This document shows, piece after piece, positions 18,616-26,461 of a stretch of 64,000 nucleotides of DNA. A program made the translations under genes and the position numbers. This DNA comes from Candidatus Treponema caballi. Its GTDB lineage: Bacteria > Spirochaetota > Spirochaetia > Treponematales > Treponemataceae. Numbering within the stretch: the first letter of the stretch is position 1; the number at the start of each line of letters is the position of its first letter. Under the pieces are notes generated by a model. The model was not told the DNA's origin. It saw only the letters and a program-made list of their open reading frames with translations, and searched no databases. Location of the stretch: contig JAGHRS010000051.1 of assembly GCA_018066285.1 (NCBI GenBank), positions 1-64,000 on the forward strand. The letters run 5' to 3'.

Positions 18616-20595
18616 TCAAGACGCACTTTCAGGAAGAGTCTTCTGTTCTCCCTGAGGAAGTTCTGTAAGATGAGCTTCAGCCTTGATGATGTCAGCAAAT
18701 TCAGCTTCTTCAACGACTTCCTTTTCAAGCAGACGGCCCGCAATGTATTCAAGCAGCGCTTTCTTTGAAGTCAACAGCTCAATGACATGCTGATAGCGCT
18801 CTGCAAGAATGCGTGCCAGTTCAGAATCAATGAACTGCTGCGTATCCTCAGAGTATTCGCGCACAAGTGTTGGCTCTGCGGCGCCATATCCTGAACCGCG
18901 CTGGGAAAGCACGACGTTCCTGAACTTTGTGCTCATGCCGTAATCGGTAATCATGCGGCGAACCAGGTCAGTGGCACGCTGCAAGTCGTTTGCGGCACCG
19001 GTTGAAATCTCGCCGAAGATAATCTGCTCAGCAGCGCGGCCGCCAAGGAATGTGTCTATCTCGTTGATCAGGTCTTTTTCCGTGAAGAGGAAACGGTCTT
19101 CATCAGGTACCTGCAGCGTATAGCCCAAAGCATGGGTTCCGCGCGGAATGATGGAGATCTTGTGCACTTTATCAGCGCCCTGGGTGAATGCAGCAGCAAG
19201 AGCGTGGCCAGTCTCATGGTACGCAATGATCTTACGTTCATTTTCGCGGACGACACGGCTCTTTTTCTGAAGACCGGCAACGGTCTTTTCAACAGCTTCG
19301 TCAAAGTCTGCCATGGTGACAAGCTTACGGCCCGCGCGGACAGCAAGCAGGGCGGCTTCATTGACCACGTTCGCAAGGTCTGCGCCGGAGAATCCGCTTG
19401 TTGCATGGGCAACAGACTCAAAGTTGACGTCGCCGCCAATCTTTACGTTCTTGGAATGAATCTTCAGGATGGCGATGCGGCCCTTGGAATCAGGCGGATC
19501 TACGACAACCTGGCGGTCAAAGCGGCCAGGACGCAGAAGAGCCGGGTCAAGAACATCCGGGCGGTTTGTTGCGGCAAGCAGGATAAGGCCCTTTGAGTTA
19601 TCAAAGCCGTCCATCTCGACAAGCAGCTGGTTCAGCGTCTGCTCACGCTCATCGTTGCCGCCGTTGATTGAGTTCACGCGGCTCTTACCGATGGCATCAA
19701 GCTCATCAATGAAGACGATGCACGGAGCCTTTTCACGGGCCTGCTTGAACAGGTCGCGGACGCGGCTTGCACCGACACCGACGAACATCTCGACGAAGTC
19801 TGAGCCGCTTATGCGGAAGAACGGAACGCCAGCTTCGCCTGCAACGGCGCGGGCAAGCAGAGTCTTTCCTGTTCCCGGAGGTCCTACAAGAAGGACTCCC
19901 TTCGGAATCTTACCGCCGATATCCGTGTATTTCTTTGGTGATTTAAGGAAATCGACAACTTCAACAAGTTCTTCCTTTGCTTCATCAACACCGGCTACAT
20001 CAGAGAAACGGGTCTTTACCTGTCCCTCTTCAACAGCTGCAGAGCGGCTCTGTCCTGCAGAGAAAAGCCCGCCGCCAAGCCCGCCACCCATCTTCTTGAA
20101 GATGAAGCGCCAGACAAGGAGCAGCAGCCCCATAGGAAGAATCCAGTTGAGGATGAACTCAAGCAGATAGTTGTTCTGCTTTACGACAGCCTTATACGTG
20201 ACGCCTTTCTCATCGAGAAGGTGGATGAAGTCTTCCGTATAGATTGCTGCAGTTTTATATACTGACTGAGAAGAAGAGGATGTCACTCTTCCCAATGTTT
20301 TGGAATCAGACAGACTGGTTGCACTGTTATAGCCATAGAAATATGTATCAGACAGCTCAACGACATTAATCTGACCATTTTCAATCATCTGGCGGAATGT
20401 TGAGAATGGAATTGCATCTGAACTGGATTTTGTCATGAAAACCATATTGATGACTGTAGTAATACCTACAATTATCAGGAGGATGGCCCAGAACGGAAGT
20501 TTTTTCTTGCCATCTTTATTATTATTGCCGGGTTCCGGTGAAAGTTTGAAAAAGTTGAACGGATCGTTATCCGGCTTCTTATCGTTATCGCTCAT
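18616..20595 (-). CDS. ftsH: ATP-dependent zinc metalloprotease FtsH
   Basis: 659 aa. Two membrane helices (about 34-53 and 145-167) flank a short periplasmic domain. The AAA module has Walker A GPPGTGKT, Walker [12 protein letters not shown] and the second region of homology [17 protein letters not shown]. The protease active site is HETGH near residue 459, with the third zinc ligand in the conserved aspartate region after [10 protein letters not shown]. FtsH degrades membrane and short-lived cytosolic proteins. The first 30 residues are polar and rich in D, N and K, longer than in Escherichia coli FtsH. GAGGT precedes the ATG. It heads the long co-directional run and is divergent from fliS. 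Confidence 0.97.
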   Translation of the reverse strand: MSDNDKKPDNDPFNFFKLSPEPGNNNKDGKKKLPFWAILLIIVGITTVINMVFMTKSSSDAIPFSTFRQMIENGQINVVELSDTYFYGYNSATSLSDSKTLGRVTSSSSQSVYKTAAIYTEDFIHLLDEKGVTYKAVVKQNNYLLEFILNWILPMGLLLLVWRFIFKKMGGGLGGGLFSAGQSRSAAVEEGQVKTRFSDVAGVDEAKEELVEVVDFLKSPKKYTDIGGKIPKGVLLVGPPGTGKTLLARAVAGEAGVPFFRISGSDFVEMFVGVGASRVRDLFKQAREKAPCIVFIDELDAIGKSRVNSINGGNDEREQTLNQLLVEMDGFDNSKGLILLAATNRPDVLDPALLRPGRFDRQVVVDPPDSKGRIAILKIHSKNVKIGGDVNFESVAHATSGFSGADLANVVNEAALLAVRAGRKLVTMADFDEAVEKTVAGLQKKSRVVRENERKIIAYHETGHALAAAFTQGADKVHKISIIPRGTHALGYTLQVPDEDRFLFTEKDLINEIDTFLGGRAAEQIIFGEISTGAANDLQRATDLVRRMITDYGMSTKFRNVVLSQRGSGYGAAEPTLVREYSEDTQQFIDSELARILAERYQHVIELLTSKKALLEYIAGRLLEKEVVEEAEFADIIKAEAHLTELPQGEQKTLPESAS

Positions 20596-20732
20596 GAAAA
20601 AAGTACCTCAAATTAAAAGTACGGAATTTTCAGCATATCGTCTAGTATTTATGTAAAAATCAGTTCATGTTTTTTCAGTAAAAACCGATATTGTGAAAGG
20701 TATATTTTTCTATATTTTCCGGAGGCATAATC

Positions 20733-21173
20733 GTGGCGTATCCAAACGCATATACGGCTTATAAAGAGACTGGTGTAAAGACAGCAAGTCAGGGCAAACT
20801 CATCATCATGTTGTACGAGGAGGCATGCCGCCAGCTGCAGTCAGCAGAGGGACTTTTTCAGGAAGACGACAAGATTCCTCCCAAGAACATAGAAAAGCTC
20901 AATAAGTGCGTCGTCCGCACTCAGGAAATCATCTCAGAACTGATGGTTTCCCTTGATATGGAAAAGGGCGGCGAAATAGCAAAAAACCTCATGGCATTGT
21001 ACGTGTGGTTTAACCAGCAGCTTCTGGAGGCAAACATCAACCGCAACAAGGAAAAGATTGTTTCTGTCCACAACATGATGAGCAGTCTGTGCGGCGCATG
21101 GAATACAGCTGTCGAAACAACGGCACCTGTCGCAGCTCCAGAAAGTTATTCAAGCATCGATATAAACGGGTGA
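20733..21173 (+). CDS. fliS: flagellar secretion chaperone FliS
   Basis: 146 aa, starting with GTG; GGAGG at 20721-20725 lies 7 nt upstream. The opening YPNAYTAYKETGVKTASQGKLIIMLYEEACRQL is the FliS signature, and the protein is predicted all-helical. FliS binds the C-terminus of flagellin in the cytosol and stops early polymerisation; in spirochaetes its client would be the FlaB filament proteins. The C-terminal extension (ETTAPVAAPESYSSIDING) is low-complexity. The next gene, an FlgN-like chaperone, starts 4 nt after the stop, so the two are co-transcribed. Confidence 0.95.
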   Translation: MAYPNAYTAYKETGVKTASQGKLIIMLYEEACRQLQSAEGLFQEDDKIPPKNIEKLNKCVVRTQEIISELMVSLDMEKGGEIAKNLMALYVWFNQQLLEANINRNKEKIVSVHNMMSSLCGAWNTAVETTAPVAAPESYSSIDING

Positions 21174-21177
21174 CATT

Positions 21178-21666
21178 ATGGCGGAACTTATTCTTTCACA
21201 GGAAGAACTGGATGAGCGCATTGCAATCCTCAAACGGTACAGAGCCCTTCTGGAGCAGCAGCGCAACAAGTTTCAGGAATACCTTTCCGTACTTGAAAAA
21301 CAGACAGCAGCAATCTCAGGACATGATACTGAAAAAGTTGCCGTACATACACAGCTTGAGGACCAGCTTGTCGCAAATCTTGCGAATCTGCAGAAAGTCA
21401 TTTCTCCTATGGAAAAGCTTTATGAAGAGAAATATGTTTCAAGCGGACTTCCTTCAGCAGCAGACCCCATTCCTGATTTGAAAAATGAGCTTAACAGGCT
21501 TAAGGAACGCGTCCTCATGCAAAATCAGCTGAACCGGGAAATGATTCAGGAACGGCTGATTGAGACAAAGCCCATCGTACAGAACTTCAGGAATCCGTAC
21601 AGCAAGGCCCGCTCAATCTATGCGCATCAGGATCAGTCAGCGCATCTTGTCAGCGTGAACAGCTGA
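21178..21666 (+). CDS. flgN: FlgN-like flagellar export chaperone
   Basis: 162 aa, mostly helical with heptad-like spacing (ILKRYRALLEQQRNKFQEYL, later VANLANLQKVISPMEKLYEEK). Length, helix content and position directly after fliS fit the FlgN family, which chaperones hook-filament junction proteins FlgK and FlgL. The C-terminus (NPYSKARSIYAHQDQSAHLV) resembles the short conserved tail of FlgN proteins. The start overlaps no gene and lies 4 nt after the fliS stop; it ends 14 nt from the convergent DUF4954 gene. Sequence similarity within FlgN is low, so the assignment relies partly on context. Confidence 0.75.
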   Translation: MAELILSQEELDERIAILKRYRALLEQQRNKFQEYLSVLEKQTAAISGHDTEKVAVHTQLEDQLVANLANLQKVISPMEKLYEEKYVSSGLPSAADPIPDLKNELNRLKERVLMQNQLNREMIQERLIETKPIVQNFRNPYSKARSIYAHQDQSAHLVSVNS

Positions 21667-21680
21667 CATTCCGCACCGAT

Positions 21681-23855
21681 TCACTTATCCAGTTTTTCAA
21701 AGAGAACTTCCAGCCGGCTGTCAAAGTCGGCTGTTGTTTTTTTAAGCTCTTTCAGGAAGCTGTTCTCTTCCAGACGGCCGACAACAGCGAGCATTTCTTC
21801 CTCATTTCTGTACGTAATCGAGCGGAAGTAGTCTGAGTAGTCCTTTTCACGGCTGACAATCGAGTTTTCATACATATAGTCAGACACTGCAGTAACATCC
21901 ACACGGATATCATTCCATACAGCAGGCGTGAACTCTGCAAGCGGACGTGAATACAGCTGCTCAAGAACCCACAGTGCATAGCGTGTCTTCCAGCAGCAGT
22001 AGGATGCGTCGCATTCGTCATAGAAAGCGTGCACTTCGTTCCAGCAGTTGATTTTGCCCGCCTTTATGGCTGCAAAAAGCTCCTTGAGTTTTTCTTCAGG
22101 AATAACCTGTCCGCCAAGATTCACCCAGGATGTATACAGAGGGATTTTTTCAATTTCAGCAAAATGTGCTTTCTCAAGGGAAGCGGCACCAGCGCGTTCA
22201 GCCCATGCAGAAAGAGCTTTTACGGCAAAGTACTTGGTAACTTTCCGGTACTCGCGGTATCCCTGGGCAGGCTTCAGGATCTTGGCGCCGTAGCGCTTCA
22301 TGCTCTCGTGATCCTTAAGGATGAGGTCAGCTTCAGGATTATGGTGCAGATAGTCCTTTGCACTCTGGAATCTGTCCTTTTCCTCGCGGGCAAACCACTT
22401 GTCGTTATCCTCAAGTTCATGTGCCGTAAGAAGGATGATGCGGTCAAGCGCTGCAAGGATTTCCTGAATTGTATCAGGGGCAAGCGGATCTGTCTCGATA
22501 TGCTGCTCTTTGATGACGCGTTTGTCACGTTTCTGGAACTTTGAGTTGTTGCGCGCAATGGCGAACATGTTGTACTGGAACCAGTACGCCGGCATGATGT
22601 GGATTGCCTGCTCCGTGCTGTCGATGGAGACAAGCGAGAACGGATACGTTATGTTCAGTTCACACTGATATGAGCCCTTGCTCACCAGCGTGAAGGATGC
22701 GAACTTGCTGTTGTGCTTGAAGTCAGAACACAGACCGGGCCAGAAGCCGCGTCCTGCAATGATTTCGCCGTCAGGGCTGCGTGAGTTGTGGTTGCTTCCG
22801 ATTGTTGCGCCTGAGGCAATGTTGCTCTGGCCCATGATTGTTGACGCAATGAGGAACGATGAGTTGTGGTGCTGTTCATGGAACGGGAACACCAGGTTGT
22901 TGAGCAGCTCGCAGCAGGAAACGGTTGAGTTGTCGCCGAGCACAGTGTTCAGGACACGTGCGCCATACTTCAGCTGGCAGTTCCTGCCAATGACGAAGCG
23001 CACCGCAATCGCCTGATAGAAGACCTTTGAGCCAAAGCCAAGAATGCCGTTGACCATCTCTACGCCTTCGCCAATCTGGGACGGTTCCTCTTCCGAAGAG
23101 CGGACCGTTATGTTCTTCAGCTTGAAAGCTCCTTTTATGTATGCGGCGCGGCAGATTTTCGCGTCTTTTATAAGACTCGTGTTCTTGATTATGACATCGT
23201 CTTCAACAATGCCGTGCGTATCAAGCTTTCCGGAGTTGTCATGCTCGGTAAGTTCCACAAAGCGGTCGAGCAGATTCTGGTCGTCGCGGTAATGAGACCA
23301 CATGAATGCATCAGCCGGAAGCATTGACTCAAACGGAAGAATGCGGCGGCCGTCATTTTCGTTTGCGACACCAATCCAGATGCGGTTCTCTTCCGGTTCG
23401 CCTTCCTTAAGGACGCCGACACCGAACTTTGAGTGGTTGGTACAGCTCATCTCCTGTATGTTGAACAGCATGACGCGGCTGCCAATGGCGTAATTGCTCA
23501 GGTATGTAACATTGCGCACGGCAACATCATCGCCGAACGTACAGCAGCTTATCTTGGAATGATAGAGGCCTGTCTCAAGCTCAAGGTCGTGATACTTCAG
23601 CGTTGACGCAAGCAGTCTGTTAATGACGACCGTTCCGCTGAAATCGCAGTCCTGAATGAGGGACGGATCAAATTCATCCGTTACGAAAATGTTGCTCCAG
23701 TCAGAACTGGATGATGTGTTATCGTTTTCTTTGAGAATGGCTATTTCTGATGCTGAAAGATGCCTGTGCCCGGCCGTCTGCTCATCTGAAGGAAAAAAGG
23801 AATAGCCACCGACAGGATCTGCTGAGTGTGCCTTTCTGGGGGTTACTGTAATCAT
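21681..23855 (-). CDS. DUF4954 family protein (left-handed beta-helix)
   Basis: 724 aa. Residues about 60-450 have the hexapeptide-like periodicity of a left-handed beta-helix (VRNVTYLSNYAIGSRVML, SLIKDAKICRAAYIKG, NIASGATIGSNHNSRS), as in sugar-nucleotide acyltransferases. GSNHNSRSPDGEIIAGRGFWPG is a distinctive conserved patch. Residues about 470-724 are helical. This arrangement matches DUF4954, known from treponemes and Bacteroidetes; its function is not established, though an acyl- or nucleotidyl-transfer role is often guessed from the fold. CGGAG lies 6 nt before the ATG. It follows the hydrogenase-chemoreceptor fusion by 36 nt and may share its transcript, unless the palindrome in the gap stops it. 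Confidence 0.75.
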   Translation of the reverse strand: MITVTPRKAHSADPVGGYSFFPSDEQTAGHRHLSASEIAILKENDNTSSSSDWSNIFVTDEFDPSLIQDCDFSGTVVINRLLASTLKYHDLELETGLYHSKISCCTFGDDVAVRNVTYLSNYAIGSRVMLFNIQEMSCTNHSKFGVGVLKEGEPEENRIWIGVANENDGRRILPFESMLPADAFMWSHYRDDQNLLDRFVELTEHDNSGKLDTHGIVEDDVIIKNTSLIKDAKICRAAYIKGAFKLKNITVRSSEEEPSQIGEGVEMVNGILGFGSKVFYQAIAVRFVIGRNCQLKYGARVLNTVLGDNSTVSCCELLNNLVFPFHEQHHNSSFLIASTIMGQSNIASGATIGSNHNSRSPDGEIIAGRGFWPGLCSDFKHNSKFASFTLVSKGSYQCELNITYPFSLVSIDSTEQAIHIMPAYWFQYNMFAIARNNSKFQKRDKRVIKEQHIETDPLAPDTIQEILAALDRIILLTAHELEDNDKWFAREEKDRFQSAKDYLHHNPEADLILKDHESMKRYGAKILKPAQGYREYRKVTKYFAVKALSAWAERAGAASLEKAHFAEIEKIPLYTSWVNLGGQVIPEEKLKELFAAIKAGKINCWNEVHAFYDECDASYCCWKTRYALWVLEQLYSRPLAEFTPAVWNDIRVDVTAVSDYMYENSIVSREKDYSDYFRSITYRNEEEMLAVVGRLEENSFLKELKKTTADFDSRLEVLFEKLDK

Positions 23856-23872
23856 TTTGAACTCCGAAATAA

Positions 23873-23888
23873 TGAATTCCGGAATTCA
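23873..23888. promoter_or_regulatory. perfect 16-bp palindrome between two co-directional genes
   Basis: TGAATTCCGGAATTCA is perfectly self-complementary and lies in the 36-nt gap between the hydrogenase-chemoreceptor gene and the DUF4954 gene, just upstream of the latter's ribosome site. It could be an operator or a weak terminator hairpin; there is no long T-run after it. Confidence 0.35.
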
Positions 23889-23891
23889 ATT

Positions 23892-25988
23892 TTAATCCAT
23901 CTCGCCCAGACTTGCAATAGATTCTTTTACGGCATGTGTTACCGTCTGCAGTCTGTCTGCCGCGTCTGCAAGTGAACGCGTACTCTCCTTCATGTCTGCA
24001 ATGGATTCAAGCAGGCGGCTTCCACCTTCTGTCTGCTCTGTCATAGCGTTCTTGACGACAGTTTCCTGGTCCTTGACCTGTGCAGACAGACTGACGACGT
24101 TACCGAACTCCCTCTTTGCAGAAATGGTCTTTTCGAATGCGGTATCAATCTGCCGCTTCATTTCTTTCAGGACTTCGTTAATCTGCTTTGCTTCCTTTCC
24201 TGAAGTCTCTGCAAGGCTCCTGATTTCAGTTGCAACAACAGCGAAACCCTGGCCGTACTCACCGGCATGAGCAGCCTCAATAGCTGCGTTCATGGCGAGC
24301 AGGTTTGTCTGGTTAGAAATCTGCTGGATAGCCTTACTCATCTCAACCAGGCCGCGTGAACCTTCCTCTATCTTCTCAACGATTGACGTCACATCAGCAA
24401 GGTTCGTCTCACCAATCTGGGTCGCAGACTCAAGGTTGTGAACAAGCTCAACGTTACCGGCAAGAATCTTATCGATGGAGTTGATGTTGCCGATCATCTC
24501 CTCAATGCCGGATGCAGAACTTTCAACAACATTGACCATGCTGTCCGTAACTGTAAGCAGTGATGACATACTCGCTTCCGATTCACCGAGCTTTTCAACA
24601 CTGGCAGAAGTAATGTTCTTTACCGTATCACGCAGGTTCTTGTTGAACTCATTTTCCATCTGGTGGGTTTTGTCCAGACGAAAGAAATGACAGTTTTCAG
24701 GCCGGTTCTTTCCATTAAAGATGGCAACAACCATCTGCTCACACGTCTTGTATCCGCAGGAACCACAGTTTACCAGATCCTCAGGGCGTGTTTTTCCCAT
24801 TCTAACAAGGATTTCCTGAATCTGCTCCTTAGTAGGATTTTTGATGATTGACCGGAGGTTATCGCTGTGGTCAACATACGTTCTGCCAAAAAGCTTCGGG
24901 TCCCAGTACTTGTCTATTGCACGGTGCAGTTTCTTATAGTTTTTGTGCGAGTGAGCCGGGCTTGGAATGAACGTCTGCTTGCGCCAGTAGGTCTTGCGCT
25001 CTTCACTGCGCTCTTCAACGTAGGCTTCCTTCTCATCAAGAAGCTGTTTCTCGGTAACTGTTCCAGCACCGCCGTTACAGCCTTCTATGCAGCTCAGACA
25101 GTCTATGAGCTTATAGGCAGGTTCTTCTCCCTTCTGCAGGATCTTATCCAGTTCAACAAGATACTGCGTAACATGTGGCTGTCCTTCAATCTTACGCGTA
25201 ATGCGGGAAATGCCCGGAATATAGCGGGCAGCCGTACGGGTCAGTCCTCCCGGAGTTGAATACAGCGTTCCGCGCTCGGCAAGAATGTTGTCGTACTTGA
25301 CTTTCGGGAAGCAGTTGATGTCTATGTTGTTCTTTTCAAAATGCTTTACGAGGGATTTGAACGTGACGTTATAATCACCAAGGCCGATTTCATCAAACTC
25401 ACGGCGTTTTCCGTAGCACGGAGAAATGACGGCTATCCTATAATCCTTATACTGCGGATAGAACTTGTGCACCATCTTCATGGTGTGTGCCATAGGGCTG
25501 TCTACAGGAGCAAAATAATTCAGAAGATTCGGACGGTAAATCTCTGCCCAGGTAACAAGGGCAGGACATGGCTGTGCAATGACAACCTTCGGATTCTTCT
25601 TCTGCATATAGTCGACATACGACTTAGTCGTAAGCTCAGCTCCAAAACTGACATCGAAAAACGCTTTTACGCCGATTGATTTGAGCCATCCGTTCAGCTC
25701 AAGATCTTTTCCGCGGAATGTGGCACTGGCAGCAGGAGCAACGATTGCAATAACAGACTCACCTTTCTGCAGAGCTGTAAAAAAGGCTTCTGTATCATCA
25801 AGACCGAAACGGGCATCATGAGGGCAAGCCTCAATACAGGCACCGCAACCGATACAGAGTCTGGGATCAACGTCGACATAGTCCTTTGAACCGTCGTTGC
25901 ACATTTTTGACGGGCATACAGCAATGCACTTATGACAGCTGACACACTTGTCTTTATCGACGCCAATTACACGTGTTAAATTATCCAT
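23892..25988 (-). CDS. [FeFe]-hydrogenase-like sensor fused to chemoreceptor signalling domain
   Basis: 698 aa, no membrane segment. In order: two [4Fe-4S] ferredoxin motifs (C15, C18, C21, C25 and C45, C48, C51, C55); an [FeFe]-hydrogenase large-subunit-like domain at about 75-315, with candidate H-cluster cysteines C141 ([10 protein letters not shown]), C191 ([11 protein letters not shown]), C300 and C304 ([11 protein letters not shown]); a further Fe-S domain with C408, C411, C416 and C433; and from about 450 a methyl-accepting signalling domain with the hairpin tip [19 protein letters not shown]. The L1 and L2 motifs deviate from catalytic hydrogenases (one Cys where TSCCP is usual), as in the sensory or group C/D types. 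It is probably a cytosolic hydrogen or redox sensor signalling to CheA. AAGGAAG precedes the ATG. Confidence 0.88.
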   Translation of the reverse strand: MDNLTRVIGVDKDKCVSCHKCIAVCPSKMCNDGSKDYVDVDPRLCIGCGACIEACPHDARFGLDDTEAFFTALQKGESVIAIVAPAASATFRGKDLELNGWLKSIGVKAFFDVSFGAELTTKSYVDYMQKKNPKVVIAQPCPALVTWAEIYRPNLLNYFAPVDSPMAHTMKMVHKFYPQYKDYRIAVISPCYGKRREFDEIGLGDYNVTFKSLVKHFEKNNIDINCFPKVKYDNILAERGTLYSTPGGLTRTAARYIPGISRITRKIEGQPHVTQYLVELDKILQKGEEPAYKLIDCLSCIEGCNGGAGTVTEKQLLDEKEAYVEERSEERKTYWRKQTFIPSPAHSHKNYKKLHRAIDKYWDPKLFGRTYVDHSDNLRSIIKNPTKEQIQEILVRMGKTRPEDLVNCGSCGYKTCEQMVVAIFNGKNRPENCHFFRLDKTHQMENEFNKNLRDTVKNITSASVEKLGESEASMSSLLTVTDSMVNVVESSASGIEEMIGNINSIDKILAGNVELVHNLESATQIGETNLADVTSIVEKIEEGSRGLVEMSKAIQQISNQTNLLAMNAAIEAAHAGEYGQGFAVVATEIRSLAETSGKEAKQINEVLKEMKRQIDTAFEKTISAKREFGNVVSLSAQVKDQETVVKNAMTEQTEGGSRLLESIADMKESTRSLADAADRLQTVTHAVKESIASLGEMD

Positions 25989-26090
25989 ACTTCTTCCTTT
26001 CCGACATTAATGGCTGAGTATAACTATAAACCGTAAACGTGATTACTATATAGGATAATTTTACCATTTCATCTGCTTTTTTATTATTTA

Positions 26091-26144
26091 TTGACAAAAA
26101 CAAAAAAGAGCAGTATGTTTGTTTATATGAACAGTTGTTCATAT
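26091..26144 (+). promoter_or_regulatory. promoter and ArsR/SmtB operator of zinc-export operon
   Basis: TTGACA (26091-26096) and TATGTT (26114-26119) are 17 bp apart. Directly downstream, over the expected start point near 26126, lies a perfect 9-2-9 inverted repeat at 26125-26144 (ATATGAACA, gt, TGTTCATAT). This matches the TGAACA...TGTTCA operator core known for SmtB, CzrA and ZiaR. Apo-repressor binding would cover the start site. Confidence 0.85.
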
Positions 26145-26158
26145 GTGAGGATGTTTTA

Positions 26159-26461
26159 ATGTCACAAACTGATACAATGCCGCCAGACGAAATACTGTAT
26201 GACCTGGCTGATTTATTCAAAATCTTCGGAGATACCACGCGGATAAAGATTCTGTACGCCCTGCGCGAATCAGAACTCTGCGTCACAGATATTGCAGAAA
26301 AACTGGGGATGACGCAGTCGGCAGTGAGCCATCAGCTGCAGATTCTCAAACAGAGCAAGCTCGTTCGTTTCCGCCGTGACGGAAAGACGATTTATTACGC
26401 ACTCGATGATGACCACGTCGTCACCATTATTGATCAGGGAATGAACCATGTTGAAGAATGA
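26159..26461 (+). CDS. ArsR/SmtB-family zinc-responsive repressor
   Basis: 100 aa from ATG 26159, with GAGG at 26147-26150 8 nt upstream; a longer frame from TTG 26135 would begin inside the operator. The winged helix is intact (recognition helix MTQSAVSHQLQILKQSKLV). The alpha-5 zinc site is complete: D84, H86, H97 and E100 have exactly the SmtB spacing (D-x-H-x10-H-x2-E). One Cys, C41 in ELCVTD, recalls the alpha-3 site of CadC/ZiaR but lacks its second Cys. It is therefore most likely a Zn(II) sensor that leaves DNA when zinc binds. The P-type ATPase start overlaps its end by 14 nt. Confidence 0.92.
   Translation: MSQTDTMPPDEILYDLADLFKIFGDTTRIKILYALRESELCVTDIAEKLGMTQSAVSHQLQILKQSKLVRFRRDGKTIYYALDDDHVVTIIDQGMNHVEE

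Noticed and set aside
20645-20720. FliA (sigma28) promoter for fliS
   Set aside because: ACCGATAT resembles a sigma28 -10, but no TAAA-type -35 lies at the right distance.
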